DNA of 64,000 bases from positions 28,259,265-28,323,264 of the forward strand of contig OY294051.1 in assembly GCA_958510825.1 (NCBI GenBank), given 5' to 3'. This document shows, one piece after another, positions 1 to 9,839 of the stretch. Below the pieces are notes generated by a model. The model was not told where the DNA came from, ran no database searches, and saw only the letters and a program-made list of their open reading frames with translations. How positions within the stretch are numbered: position 1 is the stretch's first letter; every line of letters begins with the position of its first letter. This stretch comes from Brachypterus glaber. Taxonomy: Eukaryota; Arthropoda; Insecta; Coleoptera; Kateretidae. The translations under genes and the position numbers were made by a program.

Positions 1-104
1 TTAAAAACTTTTTTGTATGTAGGTATTAAAATCAGGGAAAATCAATCCATCAGGGAAATCTGAGGAAATCTTATTTTGCAAATCCTGTGGTCACCCTGCA
101 TTAG
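1..104. repeat. Dispersed repeat fragment with CAGGGAAA motifs
   Basis: Carries CAGGGAAAATCA, then CAGGGAAATCTGAGG, and ends near GTGGTCACCCTG. The reverse complement of this pattern (CAGGGTGGCCATTATTTTTC, then CCCTGACTTTTCCCGG) is seen at 63733-63800, so two fragments of one dispersed family lie near the two window ends in opposite orientation. A shorter relative with CCCTGACTT motifs is at 54866-54900 and 55129-55165. The class of element is not known to me. Confidence 0.5.
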
Positions 105-430
105 ATGTACTGTGATTGTGTGTGTTGTCTAGGTTCATTTTCCCTCTTTTGTGGTTGATAAAGACTGCAAACTGACTTGTCCACTTTAGCAGCCTGTGGC
201 CTTTCTTACCGAAGCTTTTTATTAAAGACTCCGGGCTTCTTTAGTGGTATGGTCGACCTGTAGTCCGTAAATTTACTTATTGTTCACAGTTTTAATTTTT
301 TACCTTCTGTTCCAGATTCGATTTATTTTACTATCCAAGGACTTAATTGTACAGAAAATTGCATGATTGTGAATATATTTTTTTTGTGTTTTGTACTTCA
401 TTAAAAATAAAGATACGATATTAAAAATTT
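105..430 (+). other. Possible transcript 3' end (3' UTR-like)
   Basis: This stretch is less AT-rich than its surroundings, has no open frame, and ends with an AATAAA polyadenylation signal near 406-411 followed by an A-rich run. It may be the 3' untranslated region of a plus-strand gene lying left of the window, or the 3' end of an unrecognised retroposon. No coding exon is visible before it in the window, so this stays a guess. Confidence 0.25.
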
Positions 431-500
431 CTTGTTTTAATTTTTACCTATGAATATATCCGAGGTGGTAGATTCCTTAAAATTAGTTTAAATCCACCTA

Positions 501-1078
501 CTGCCTTCTAAGCTGAAAGGTCCTATCTGTATATGTTAATTCATGTAGATAGAACCTTTCAGCTTAGAACGGCAGTGTATGATGTAGATAGGACCTTTTA
601 GCTTAGACCGGCAGTGTGTTAAACCTATGTAGATAGGACCTTTCAGCTTAGAACGGCAGTGTATGAGGACTTTTTAGCTTAGAACGGCAGTGTAAAACCT
701 GTAGATAGGACCTTTCAGCTTAGCACGGCAGTGTATGATGTAGATAGGACCTTTTAGCTTAGGAACGGCAGTGTTAAACCTATGTAGATAGGACCTTTCA
801 GCTTAGAACGGCAGTGTATGATAGGACTTTTTAGCTTACAACGGCAGTGTATGTTAAACCTGTAGATAGGACCTTTCAGCAGCACGGCAGTGTATGAAAC
901 CTATGTAGATAGGACATTTTAGCTTAGAGAACGGCAGTGTATGTTAAACCTATGTAGATAGGACTTTTCAGCTTAGAACGGCAGTGTATGTTTAACATTT
1001 GTAGACAGGACCTTTCAGCTTAGACGGCAGTGTGTTAAACCTATGTAGATAGGACCTTTCAGCTTAGCACGGCAGCCT
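501..1078. repeat. Palindrome-headed satellite, 13 units of about 42 bp
   Basis: The array starts with a hairpin: left arm 501-528 (CTGCCTTCTAAGCTGAAAGG and on) is the inverse of right arm 547-575 (ending AGCTTAGAACGGCAG). The right arm then recurs head to tail. GGCAG, which marks each unit, falls at about 571, 610, 655, 686, 727, 767, 810, 843, 886, 933, 980, 1026 and 1071, so spacing is 31-47 bp. Two short units (ending near 690 and 847) lack the GTAGATAGG part. The same hairpin as a single element, not amplified, is at 62624-62708. This indicates a small foldback element whose one arm was amplified into a satellite. Confidence 0.9.
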
Positions 1079-1744
1079 AGTAGTTCAAATGTATCATTAA
1101 ACCTAACCTCAACTTATTCAGGCTTGCCATTAGCGGAACATAACTATCCCTAGAGTTTTTTAAGTTGGTCACATTGATTTTTAGCAATGTTGCCAATAGT
1201 GAAAATTTAACGCAAAAAAAGGCATATTCTATTTTAAAGGATTATAACTCAAAAACTACGAGCTATCTAAAAAATTCTTTCGGATTTGAAATTAGGGGGG
1301 CCAAATCTAAGTGTAATATGTTTGACTCGGTAAGTTAAAAATGTATTTTTTGGGGTCCCCATTTCACCACCTTTTCGGAGGTTCTAGCTTTCAAAGGAAC
1401 CCGATCCAGGACCTGGCGATTGATCCAGACTCCCAGAGACTAAATTTATTTCTGATATTTTACTACTACAAAAAACTATTAAAAATAACTAAGCGTTTCG
1501 AAATATTTAGAACACAAAATTAATTTTGGAGGAATGTTTTTTTTAGTCAACATAATTTTGAAAGGCCCGCCCTGTCGTTTTCGTTGAGCCCCCTGGCGTT
1601 TTTCAAGCCACCTACCTATGCACTTTTAACCTTATATAATAAAAAAAATATAGAGATCAGACATCCAAGCATGTAAAAATAAAATTAAAAATCATTCTAA
1701 AGTTATTTTAACATACAGATAACTATTTTTTTTTCCTGCGGCGC
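1079..1744. other. Non-coding stretch with one dispersed repeat piece
   Basis: No gene is visible. Bases 1324-1430 (GACTCGGTAAGTTAAA, then ATCCAGGACCTGGCGATT) resemble 19414-19515, so they belong to a dispersed repeat of unknown class. The remainder is AT-rich sequence without recognisable structure. Confidence 0.5.
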
Positions 1745-1753
1745 TGTAGATTA

Positions 1754-1882
1754 AGTTTTGACAATACAATAAACAATACTTCCATAGCGAAAGAAATGCA
1801 GGAAGCTGAATCATTAAGTCAAACTCCATTAAACTCCTCTCTAAACTACGCCACAAATAAATCAAAAAGTTCAAAAAACTAA
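1754..1882 (+). pseudogene. ORF1 C-terminal remnant of the LINE
   Basis: An open frame of 42 codons ends with TAA at 1880-1882, just inside the start of the endonuclease frame. It is polar and Ser/Asn-rich, with no zinc knuckle visible in what remains. Its position directly before the endonuclease matches the ORF1-ORF2 order of Jockey-type LINEs. The assignment rests mainly on position; confidence in a real ORF1 tail is moderate. Confidence 0.45.
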
Positions 1883-1908
1883 AAAAGTCTAATTCAAGAA
1901 AACACTCC

Positions 1909-4705
1909 ATCATTTCACAAAATTTACAATCCATAGGTAATAAACTAGACATACTTCAAAGTGTACTGGACGAAAGTGATTCATGCGTATGTTTGTGTCT
2001 ACAAGAACACTGGAAGTCTCAGCAACAAATCACACAATATAACTTTAAAAACTACACACTTAAATCTAGTTATTGTCGCGAAGAAAATGAACACGGAGGA
2101 ACAGCAATTTATGTACGTAATGACATTTTGTGCAAGAGTAGGAGTGATTTAATTGAATTATCTGTAAAAGGTGAGGTAGAAATATCAGCAGTCAAAATAG
2201 AACAGCCAACAAAATGCATTATTCTTTCAATATATAGACAAGGAAATAGTGTAAGTACTTTTTTTAAATATACTGAGTGACATTTTAAAAAGAATAATAA
2301 ATGAAAATTGTGATATATTTATAGCGGGAGATTTTAATATAGATTTACTGACAAACTCTACAGATTCCAAAGATTTTAAAGACTTAATAAATTCATATGG
2401 TATACACCCTTGTCATAATGTCTATACCAGAATAGATACAAGAATAAATTGTAACAAAAAAAGTTGTATCGACAATATTTTAACTAACATAAATAGATAT
2501 CAGTCTGATGTAACGGAACATCATATCTCAGACCACAAAACTGTAATTTTAACTTACGAAACATCAATCAAAAAAAGTAATTATAAATTAATTCGAAATT
2601 TTAGTCAAAACAATAAAGAACTTTTTAGGCAAAAGCTTAGTGAACAAAATTGGCAAGAATTATTCTCAAGCGCCAATAAAGATGTTAATAAACAATGGGA
2701 TTCCTTCACTAACATATTATTTCCGATTTTCAACGAGAGTTTCCCAAAAAAGCGTGTTAATACAACAACAAATATTAAAGAAACGTACTACAGTGATCCT
2801 GAAGTTCTTTATTATAAAAATCAGATGGATATCTATTATGTTTTAAGCAACAATAATCATGCGTACAAAGAAATTTATAACAGTATAAAAAAGTCCTATA
2901 ACACTGCCCTGATAAATGCCAGAAAAAGATATTACTATAATAAGTTGCAATTCTCTCAAAATAAATCCAAAACGGTTTGGAACATTGTTAACAGCATAAA
3001 TAAAAATAAAAACCAAAGTCATATATCCTTAGCGGGAGATCCTAAGAGGGCTGCAACTGATTTTAATAATTTTACCATAAACTGTGTCAGAGATCTTTTA
3101 CCAAATAATACAAATACTTCATTCGACTGCAATATACCATTCAATAATTTTTCAATATTTTTAGAACCAGTTACAGAAACAGAGTGCATGAATCTAATTA
3201 ACGAATTAAAAAATAAATCAAGCTGTGGATATGATGAATTTTCACCTAGTCTAATAAAGTTTTGTAAAAATGAGTTATATAGACCTTTGACACATATAAT
3301 AAATAACTCCCTGATATATGGTATATTTCCTAATAAACTTAAGTCTGCCATAGTAATACCTATTTACAAAAAGGGTGACCCAACCTTGATACAAAATTAT
3401 AGGCCAATAAGCCTACTGCCAGCATTTTCTAAATTATTTGAAATGGCTATGTGTAAAAGAATTCTTAGTTTTTTTAATAAACATAAGCTGTTTTCCAAAA
3501 CTCAGCATGGTTATCTAAAAAGAAAATCCGTGGAAACTGCTGTGCATAGCTTCTTACACAGTGTCTTGGAAGGTTTTGAAAATAAACAAGTTATTTTGGC
3601 CATATTTTTAGACTTAACCAAAGCGTTTGATTGCATCGATTATAATATTCTTTTTCAAAAGCTTGAAAGATACGGTGTGAGAGGTATTGCATTACAGTGG
3701 ATAAAATCGTACCTTTCTGATCGCACGCAGCGAGTACAAATTTTTGAAAATTTCATAAATTTGTTATCAGACGCCACAGATATCAAGGTTGGGGTACCCC
3801 AGGGTAGCATCTTAGGTCCCTTATTGTTTCTTATCTTCATAAATGACATGTGTGTGACCTTGCAGAATGAAAATCAAAGTCTTGTTAATTTTGCTGATGA
3901 TTCGAACTACTTGCTTAGGTCGGATTCAACAAAAATTATAACAGAAATAGAAATACTGTACTTGTCCATTAAGGAGTGGTTAGAGAAAAATAAAATGATC
4001 TTAAATGAATCCAAGACGAATTTTTTGAGGTTTAGAGCGGTAAGAAGTTCGAATCATACAAACGAAGTTATTGATATATGCAATTCAGAAAAAGAACTAT
4101 CAAACTCTGTAAAATTTTTAGGACTTTTTATAGACAAAACCCTAAGCTGGTCCTCACACATATGTCATCTGAGAAAGAGATTGAGTTCAGTAAATTACTC
4201 ACTATATATGTTGGGGCGTTATTTAGATGTTAATGCATTAAAGATGGTCTACTATTCTAATTTTCAAAGTATACTAAAATATGGCATAATTTTCTGGGGC
4301 AAGTGCAATATTAGTGATTTAGAGTCAATCTTTTCCGTTCAAAAAAGAGCGATTCGTACGATTTTAAAATTAGGCTATAGAGACTCCTGTAGAGAAATTT
4401 TTAAAGAAAATAAAATTTTAACTGTGGTAGGTCTTTACGTGTATGAAACAATTTTATTTTTAAGGAAAAATCAACATTTATTTGTAAAACTTAAGCCAAA
4501 ATCTAATAGGGTACTAGATTATAATGTACCTAAACACAACTTAGTTGCATACGAAAAGGGTTCCTATTATTCTTCGGTGATATTTTATAATAAACTTCCC
4601 CTAAATTTAAAAAACAATACTAATTTTAATACTTTTAAAAAAGAATTATTTAATTATATTTGCGATATAGAGCCCTATACATTAGAAGAATTCATGTCCT
4701 TTTAG
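1909..4705 (+). pseudogene. LINE ORF2: endonuclease plus reverse transcriptase, one frameshift
   Basis: Copies the element by nicking target DNA and reverse-transcribing from the nick. The endonuclease starts near 1909 and runs in one frame to about 2260, with the LQEHW motif (catalytic Glu, near 2000) and GGTAIYV (near 2096). A seven-T run at 2259-2265 then breaks the frame; without one T it continues in the frame that stays open from 2255 to 4705. That frame holds GDFNID (near 2327), the SDH endonuclease end (near 2530), and the reverse transcriptase: NYRPISLLP, LDLTKAFD (near 3610, catalytic Asp), GVPQGSILGP (near 3790) and FADDSN (near 3890, catalytic Asp pair). The stop is 4703-4705. No in-frame ATG lies between 2255 and 2825, so the ATG at 2825 is internal and not a start. 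Apart from the frameshift the copy looks intact, so it is probably young, or the extra T is a sequencing error. Confidence 0.88.
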
Positions 4706-4804
4706 AGTTTATGTGTATTCTTAGAATTAAGTTTTATTATGACAGTTTTTCAATCAATGTTTTTCTTTGTACAAATGTAAAAACGTTTTTATGAAAATAA
4801 AGAA

Positions 4805-4842
<38 letters not shown>
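4805..4842 (+). repeat. (ATT)n LINE tail
   Basis: About twelve ATT units directly after the AATAAA of the LINE 3' UTR. This is best read as the element's own 3' terminal repeat. A related (ATT)n tail follows the LINE fragment at 8896-9168. Confidence 0.9.
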
Positions 4843-4843
<1 letters not shown>

Positions 4844-5855
4844 ATAATATGTAATTACAACATATTATATTGTAATGACAATAAACAAGCGAGCCCCTGT
4901 GCCAGCCAAAATCAAACGTATGAGAAATTTGTAATTAAAATTATTATTTGCTTATAGAGTGTTTTATAAAATAATTAGCTTTTTAAATTCTGGGATTTTT
5001 GCAAAAATGTGATTTAAATGGCACTTTAATTAATTTTTGATGATCTATAGATCATCAAAGAAAAGTCAATTGACTCAAAATTGGTATACCTATACCTAAT
5101 ATGGGTTTTTGTGGTCGACGAAACTGAATCTGATTATAACAATTTTTTAACTCCATTGCGGCGGTGGGGGTGATTAGAGAAAAAAAAAGAAGTGTTTAAT
5201 TAAAATTTCCTATAACAGCTCTACAAGTAAAACGCACTGTCGATGTCTTTTTCAAATTTAGTTGAATTAAACTACTTAATTTTTTTTAACTGCAAATGGG
5301 ACATTATTATGTCCAAACATGTCATTGCGGTAGTTTTTTTCCAAAACAATTATTACAAAAATAAAAATGAAAGTTAAATTTGTCAATATCTCAAAACCAT
5401 GTTTTTTGACTTTGTGCTCTTTACTTGTAAGCCGACAATATAGTATGGCCATACCATGGGAACCGGGTCCCATTACTTATATACCCCCTTTTATGGAGGC
5501 GTTAGGCGCACTCTCGACTTAACGGCTGAAACGTCGCACTGTGTTCCCAAGTAGGAAAGAAGTGTTATTTTTTTATTTCAATTTTAGCAAAATTCGTAAA
5601 AAAATTGACTGCGGCGCTTACTTTTTGTCGGGAAAGACGTAACTTTGGCGTCAAATGAGACGAGGCGTTTTTATTTTTGTTACTTATTTCCTCGTTTAAT
5701 CTAATAAAAAACTTTAAAAGAATCAGTTATTTTTATATTAGGGGACGCAGATTGATAACTCGCCACAGGCGCAAACAGCTTTAATTACGACTCTGATGGT
5801 AAGGCAGGATGCGTGCAAGAGGCATAATCTATCTAGTCCAGTAATATTAGGATTT
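4843..5855. other. Non-coding stretch with a palindrome and a repeat unit
   Basis: No gene seen. Bases 5038-5057 form a perfect 20 bp palindrome (TGATGATCTATAGATCATCA). Bases 5079-5185 (TTGGTATACC, GGTTTTTGTGGTCGACG, GAATCTGATTAT) match the unit of the degenerate tandem array at 52950-53330, so this is a lone unit of that family. The rest is AT-rich sequence with nothing recognised. Confidence 0.6.
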
Positions 5856-6450
5856 ACTTACGAAAAAATTTCCATCTGGCTAAATTTTTGTGAACGTCTT
5901 CGCCCTGTCATTGTAAACATTGGGTGAAAAGTCAGCGTGTGTGCGACGCAAGCTCAATTTTTATTTTGCAATTAGTCGGCATATATGTGGTTTTTTGCGA
6001 ATTTCTTCGTCAGATTTGCAGTAATGCAAAAAGGACTTATTATAAAATTTGTTGAGCATAAAATTCTCTACAAAAAACATTGTGTAACTTTTTTTGAAAT
6101 CTCAACCGTTTTCGCGCTAGCGCCTTGTTAATTTACGGCGCGCATGAAATTGTTTAAACATTGATAAATGCTGCGCGCGCGAATGCCCGCAACGCAGGGA
6201 CGCACCAGCGATTTTTTTTCTAGCTTCGCACAACATTTTTTGAGTTTTTTCTTTGCAGGAAATATTAAGTTTATCATGCCCCTATACCCTTAAAAATTTA
6301 AGACTTAAAACATGGATAAGTTATTCGGTAAATTTGAATTAAACTAAAAATAGTTTATAATAAATTACTAATTTATTTAAATAAAAATAAAGTTTTTACC
6401 TATCTCATTTTATTAAATAAACCTCTACGAGTGTTCTGAGAGAAATTCCG

Positions 6451-6486
6451 ATTAAAATTCATCGATTATAATCGATGAATTTTAAT
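6451..6486. repeat. Perfect 36 bp palindrome
   Basis: The sequence equals its own reverse complement over all 36 bases, centred on CGATTATAATCG. An AT-rich block of ATTAATAA-type repeats follows up to 6530. No function is evident. Confidence 0.9.
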
Positions 6487-6536
6487 AATAAATTAATAAA
6501 TAATTAATAAATTAATAATTAATAAATGAATTTTTT

Positions 6537-7233
6537 GGGAGCGGCCCCGGGACAATATATCAAGCGACCTGTTAACTTCACGGGTAACTGTGTAGGTCTT
6601 GAATACTTTCTGAACGTTGAGATGTTGTCCCGGAGCCGCTCCCAATAAATCACCATTTTGACCTCCAAATGACCTTGAAATCTCGTTTTCCTGACGTGAT
6701 GGGGCAAAACTGACCCCGAGATCTGATTCAGGGCGCCAAAATACCTAGGAATACCATCGTCCGGTCAAATAGTCCTGACTTATTTTTGTAAACCTGTGTA
6801 TACACCTGTTACAGGTTTACAAAAAAAAAAGTCAGGACTATTTGACCGGACGATGGTATTCCTAGGTATTTTCGCGCCCTGAATCAGATCCCGGGGTCAG
6901 TTTTTCCCCATCACGTCAGGAAAACGAGATTTCAAGGTCATTTAGAGGTCAAAATGGTGATTTTTTTGGGAGCGGCTCCGGGACAACATCTCAACGTTCA
7001 GAAAGTATTCAAGACCTACACAGTTACCCGTGAAGTTAACAGGTCGCTTGAGATATTGTCCCGGGGCCGCTCCCAAAAAATCACCATTTTGACCTCAAAT
7101 GACCTGAAATCTCGTTTTCCTGACGTGATGGGGGCAAAACTGACCCCGGGATCTGATTCAGGGCGCCAAAATACCTAGGAAAACCATGGTCCGGTCAAAT
7201 AGTCCTGACTTTTTTTTTGTTTGTAAACCTGTG
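6537..7233. repeat. Alternating hairpin/dyad array (H-F-F'-H'-F)
   Basis: A 107 bp hairpin H (6537-6643) begins GGGAGCGGCCCCGGGACAA and ends with its inverse. It is followed by a ~155 bp segment F (6644-6798, with CTGACGTGATGGGG and CGTCCGGTCAAATAGTCC). F returns inverted (6810-6966), then H inverted (6968-7074), then F direct again (7075-7233). The whole is one large palindrome centred near 6804 plus one additional F. It is notably richer in G+C than its surroundings. Arms are nearly identical, so the duplication is recent or kept alike by conversion. No coding potential is evident; apparent frames are by-products of the palindrome. Confidence 0.9.
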
Positions 7234-7470
7234 TTATTTATGAGAAAATGCAATTGTTTATCCGCCGTGCATATTGCAAAATTATTGTTAACGGTGTAGC
7301 TCCGCTGAAAATGGATTAATTTTAAAAGTTAACGTGTACAATATTTATTTTAACCCTACTTAAAATCTTGCAGTGAAAAAAAATAACCCTCGAAGTATGA
7401 AAATTAACGTTGTTAAAAAATTTAAATATCGGAAGTTATAAAAAAATCAGAAGTGATAAATATTTTTATC

Positions 7471-7801
7471 CAATACATACAGATAATAAGACAATTACCA
7501 GCTTTATTTTACATAGATAAACTCAATAATAACCCCCGCGTGGCTTTTACTTTATTGAGTGGATAATTATTTATTTTACCCACTTAACTGTCACTTGTCA
7601 AATTATTTTCTTGTAAATGTCATTAAAATTTTTAATAAAAATATGAATTCCTAAGCTATTTATTGGATAAAACCTTGTATGGCACTCATGGGTAAACCGA
7701 TATTGCCCTCTCGAAAATTAACCTGCTTGGCTGACGCCTCGCAGGTTAATTTTCTCATGGGCAATATCTTACTTTACCCACTAGTACCATAAATAACTAT
7801 T
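7471..7801. repeat. 331 bp hairpin-ended dispersed repeat, copy 1
   Basis: Begins CAATACATACAGATAATAAG and ends TAAATAACTAT. The 3' third is a hairpin: CATGGGTAAACCGATATTGC ... GAAAATTAACCTGC, loop, then the inverse up to GTTTACCC-type sequence. Two more copies stand in tandem at 38869-39200 and 39202-39537. A 3' hairpin followed by CTAGT resembles Helitron-type ends, but no Helitron protein or 5' signature is visible, so the class is open. Confidence 0.85.
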
Positions 7802-8206
7802 TTTTAAACCCATGTAATTTTGCAATGAAGGGTATGTCTAAGAAATCCGATTGTGTTTTTTTGCGAAAGTCATTGCATGTTGAAAATATCCATGTTTAAG
7901 CAATTTCATGTGCGCTGTAAATTAACAAAGCGCTAGCGCGAAAACGGTTGAGATAAAAGATAAAAAAAAATACAAAATGTTTTTTTTGTAGAGAATTTTA
8001 TGCTCGACAAATTTTATAATAGGTCCTTTTTGCATAACTGCAAATCTGACGAAGATATTCGTGAAAAACCACATATGTGCCGACTAATTGCAAAATAAAA
8101 AATTAAGCTTGCGTCGCACACATGGGGACTATTCACCCAATGTTTACAATGACAAGGCGAAGGCGTACAGAAAAATTTAGCCAGATGGGAATTTTTCCGT
8201 AAGTAC

Positions 8207-8859
8207 GTGTTTTTTAAATCTAATTAGATAAAAAAAATAATATGACTGGAGTATATCGTAATTAATCGACCTATAGCTGAGATATCATCGCTGGAGATCC
8301 CTGGATACGCCACTGCAGTGGAATACATAACGCAACCACAAAAACGGGATATCTGGCAGATATTTCCCTCGTTTTCTCTCGCTTTGGTGAGGTTTTAACC
8401 GCATAACATCGTAGTTATCAGGTAAAAGCTAATTAAAAATCCATTCAATATAGGATTATTTTATGTTTATTTTAATTTAGAATGAGTAACATAAAAAATT
8501 TACATAATTTTAATCAAAAACTATTAAAAATAAAAATGAGAAAAAAAAATAAAAAATATTTTTATTTTTTTTTTCCTTTACACAACTAAAATGGATTAAA
8601 AAACGATTATACCATATTACATCGCATGAAAAAGTTACCACCAAACAAAACTATTGTTAGTATATATATATTTCGATTATTATTAATTTAGTACAAAAAA
8701 TATATTTTCATCATATTCTTTTTCTTGAAATTTTGATGCATGCAAAAATATTGTAATTTCTATTAACAAAACTATGTACTTTTAAAAAATTGAGGAATAT
8801 TTTTTAAAAATTCATAACCAAAACCACCCTCGAAATTGAATAAACAATGCAAAGCATGC
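8207..8859. other. AT-rich stretch, nothing recognised
   Basis: No coding exon, RNA gene or repeat pair was recognised here. It is very rich in A and T, including a short TA run near 8658. Confidence 0.5.
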
Positions 8860-8895
8860 AATATACGACTTCAACGGCGGCTATAACATTTTACG

Positions 8896-9168
8896 AGATT
8901 AAAACTTTTAACAGTTCCTTCCATTTGCATTAAGGAAGTACTTATGTTTGTTTTTAAACATAAACATTTGTTTACTTCCTTTAATATGACACATCAGTAT
9001 CCTACGAGACACGCAAACAATTTTATTTTACCCCATCATAGTACAGTTGCATATGAGCATGGCCCCTTTTATATGGGCATTAAGATTTATAATAAGCTGC
9101 CACTAACCTTTAAAAATATTGAAAATGTAAACATTTTTAAAAGAAACTTACACAACTACCTTAAATAA
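8896..9168 (+). pseudogene. LINE reverse transcriptase C-terminal fragment
   Basis: About 90 codons open to a stop at 9166-9168. The reading LLTVPSICIKEVLMF, KHKHLF, VAYEHGPFY, IKIYNKLPL, FKRNLHNYL lines up with the C-terminal end of the LINE at 1909-4705 (LTVVGLYVYETILFL, NQHLF, VAYEKGSYY, VIFYNKLPL, FKKELFNYI). It is a related but distinct family, clearly diverged in protein sequence. Everything upstream, including the polymerase motifs, is missing, so it cannot be functional. Confidence 0.85.
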
Positions 9169-9246
9169 TAATAATATTATTATTATACAATTGCGGGAAT
9201 GATATAATAAATTATTATTATTATTATACAATTGCGGGAATGATAG
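9163..9246 (+). repeat. Duplicated LINE tail with (ATT)n
   Basis: Two tandem units, each an (ATT)n run followed by ATACAATTGCGGGAATGAT. They directly follow the stop of the LINE fragment, so the tail was duplicated. Confidence 0.75.
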
Positions 9247-9330
9247 ATTTCTATAACGCCCGAAGTCCGCCTGCCAGCAGTGCTATCTCGTAAAATTTTT
9301 GTGAACTTCTAAATATGGCAGTCGTATATT

Positions 9331-9785
9331 CGAAGTGGTATGACGTCAATATGACGTAAATTTGGGATAGGATATAAACCTTTTTCCCGCAAAACCTGTA
9401 AAGAATATCCCAAAATATTTTGAAAAGTAGATTTTGTAACTGATTTTGTTTTGCTTGGTACTTTTTTCCTGCACAATTCCCTAGAAAACATATTTATATG
9501 ACTTATATTTAAAAACAATATAAAATGTTACATGTACCATAAATATATTATATGATATCTTATTTAAGGTATACGTAATTACACATTCAAAATGACCCAA
9601 AACCACTAAAAACTTGTACAAAATACGATGCCAGTATGTATAAGTTAGTGTTCTAAATAGGTACTTTCCCTTAAAGAAATTAAACATTAGAACAACTTGA
9701 CCTAATATTAGGTACGTAACGCTAGGTACACAACTTAAGAAAAACGTTTATCTGAGGTTAAGATTTTACGAAGCGTTAGATTAAC
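9331..9785. other. Non-coding stretch, nothing firm
   Basis: No gene recognised. A small palindrome (GACCTAATATTAGGTAC) lies near 9700, and AACGTTTATCTGAGG near 9744 weakly resembles the AACGTTTATCTAAC element at 11060-11460. Confidence 0.4.
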
Positions 9786-9839
9786 GTTCCAATCACAGAA
9801 CTGAAGATCTGTGAAGATCTTCAGTTCTGTGGTTCCAAT
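9786..9839. mobile_element. 38 bp palindromic mini-element with 8 bp target duplication
   Basis: A 16 bp perfect stem (CACAGAACTGAAGATC, loop TGTGAA, then its inverse) at 9794-9831. It is flanked by the exact 8 bp direct repeat GTTCCAAT at 9786-9793 and 9832-9839. An 8 bp duplication is typical of hAT-superfamily insertion. The element is little more than two terminal repeats back to back. Confidence 0.7.

Larger units (their letters stand above)
1745..4842 (+). mobile_element. 5'-truncated non-LTR retrotransposon (Jockey/CR1-like)
   Basis: A LINE copy of about 3.1 kb. In order it holds the last ~40 codons of an ORF1, an apurinic-type endonuclease, a reverse transcriptase, a 3' UTR of about 100 bp with AATAAA near 4797, and an (ATT)n tail at 4805-4842. 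A short-repeat tail in place of poly(A) is known in several LINE groups. The 5' end is lost inside ORF1, the usual result of incomplete reverse transcription. The start coordinate is approximate because the left border is defined only by where the ORF1 reading begins. No convincing target-site duplication was found. There is no RNase H domain, unlike the other LINE family in the window (36591-37680 and 62776-63361). The group assignment rests on motif spacing only. Confidence 0.85.
5856..8206. mobile_element. Composite foldback element with ~320 bp inverted arms
   Basis: Left arm 5856-6170 and right arm 7876-8206 are imperfect reverse complements. Both carry TTCCATCTGGCTAAATTTTT, the GCGACGCAAGC block, CGACTAATTGCAAAAT and TTTTCGCGCTAGCGC in matching inverse order. 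No transposase frame lies between them. The interior holds a perfect 36 bp palindrome, the 700 bp alternating dyad at 6537-7233 and one copy of the 331 bp repeat at 7471-7801, so it has been a target for further insertions. Target duplications at the ends are not clear. The arrangement fits a foldback-type DNA transposon or a non-autonomous element with long terminal inverted repeats. Confidence 0.75.
8860..9330. mobile_element. Inverted-repeat element enclosing a LINE 3' end
   Basis: Left end 8860-8900 (AATATACGACTTC ... ATTTTACGAGAT) is the inverse of right end 9284-9330 (ATCTCGTAAAATTTTT ... AGTCGTATATT). The segment between is the 3' end of a LINE and its tail. The right end with its preceding GTCCGCCTGCCAGCAGTG is related to 21768-21952, so it belongs to a dispersed family. 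Either a LINE inserted in the element or the element captured the LINE end. Confidence 0.6.

Noticed and set aside
501..1078. CRISPR-like array
   Set aside because: Units are adjacent with no unique spacers, vary in length and derive from a palindromic element; eukaryotic context.
2640..2846. Separate small gene before the LINE polymerase
   Set aside because: It is an out-of-frame reading; the true frame from 2255 continues through this stretch into the polymerase.
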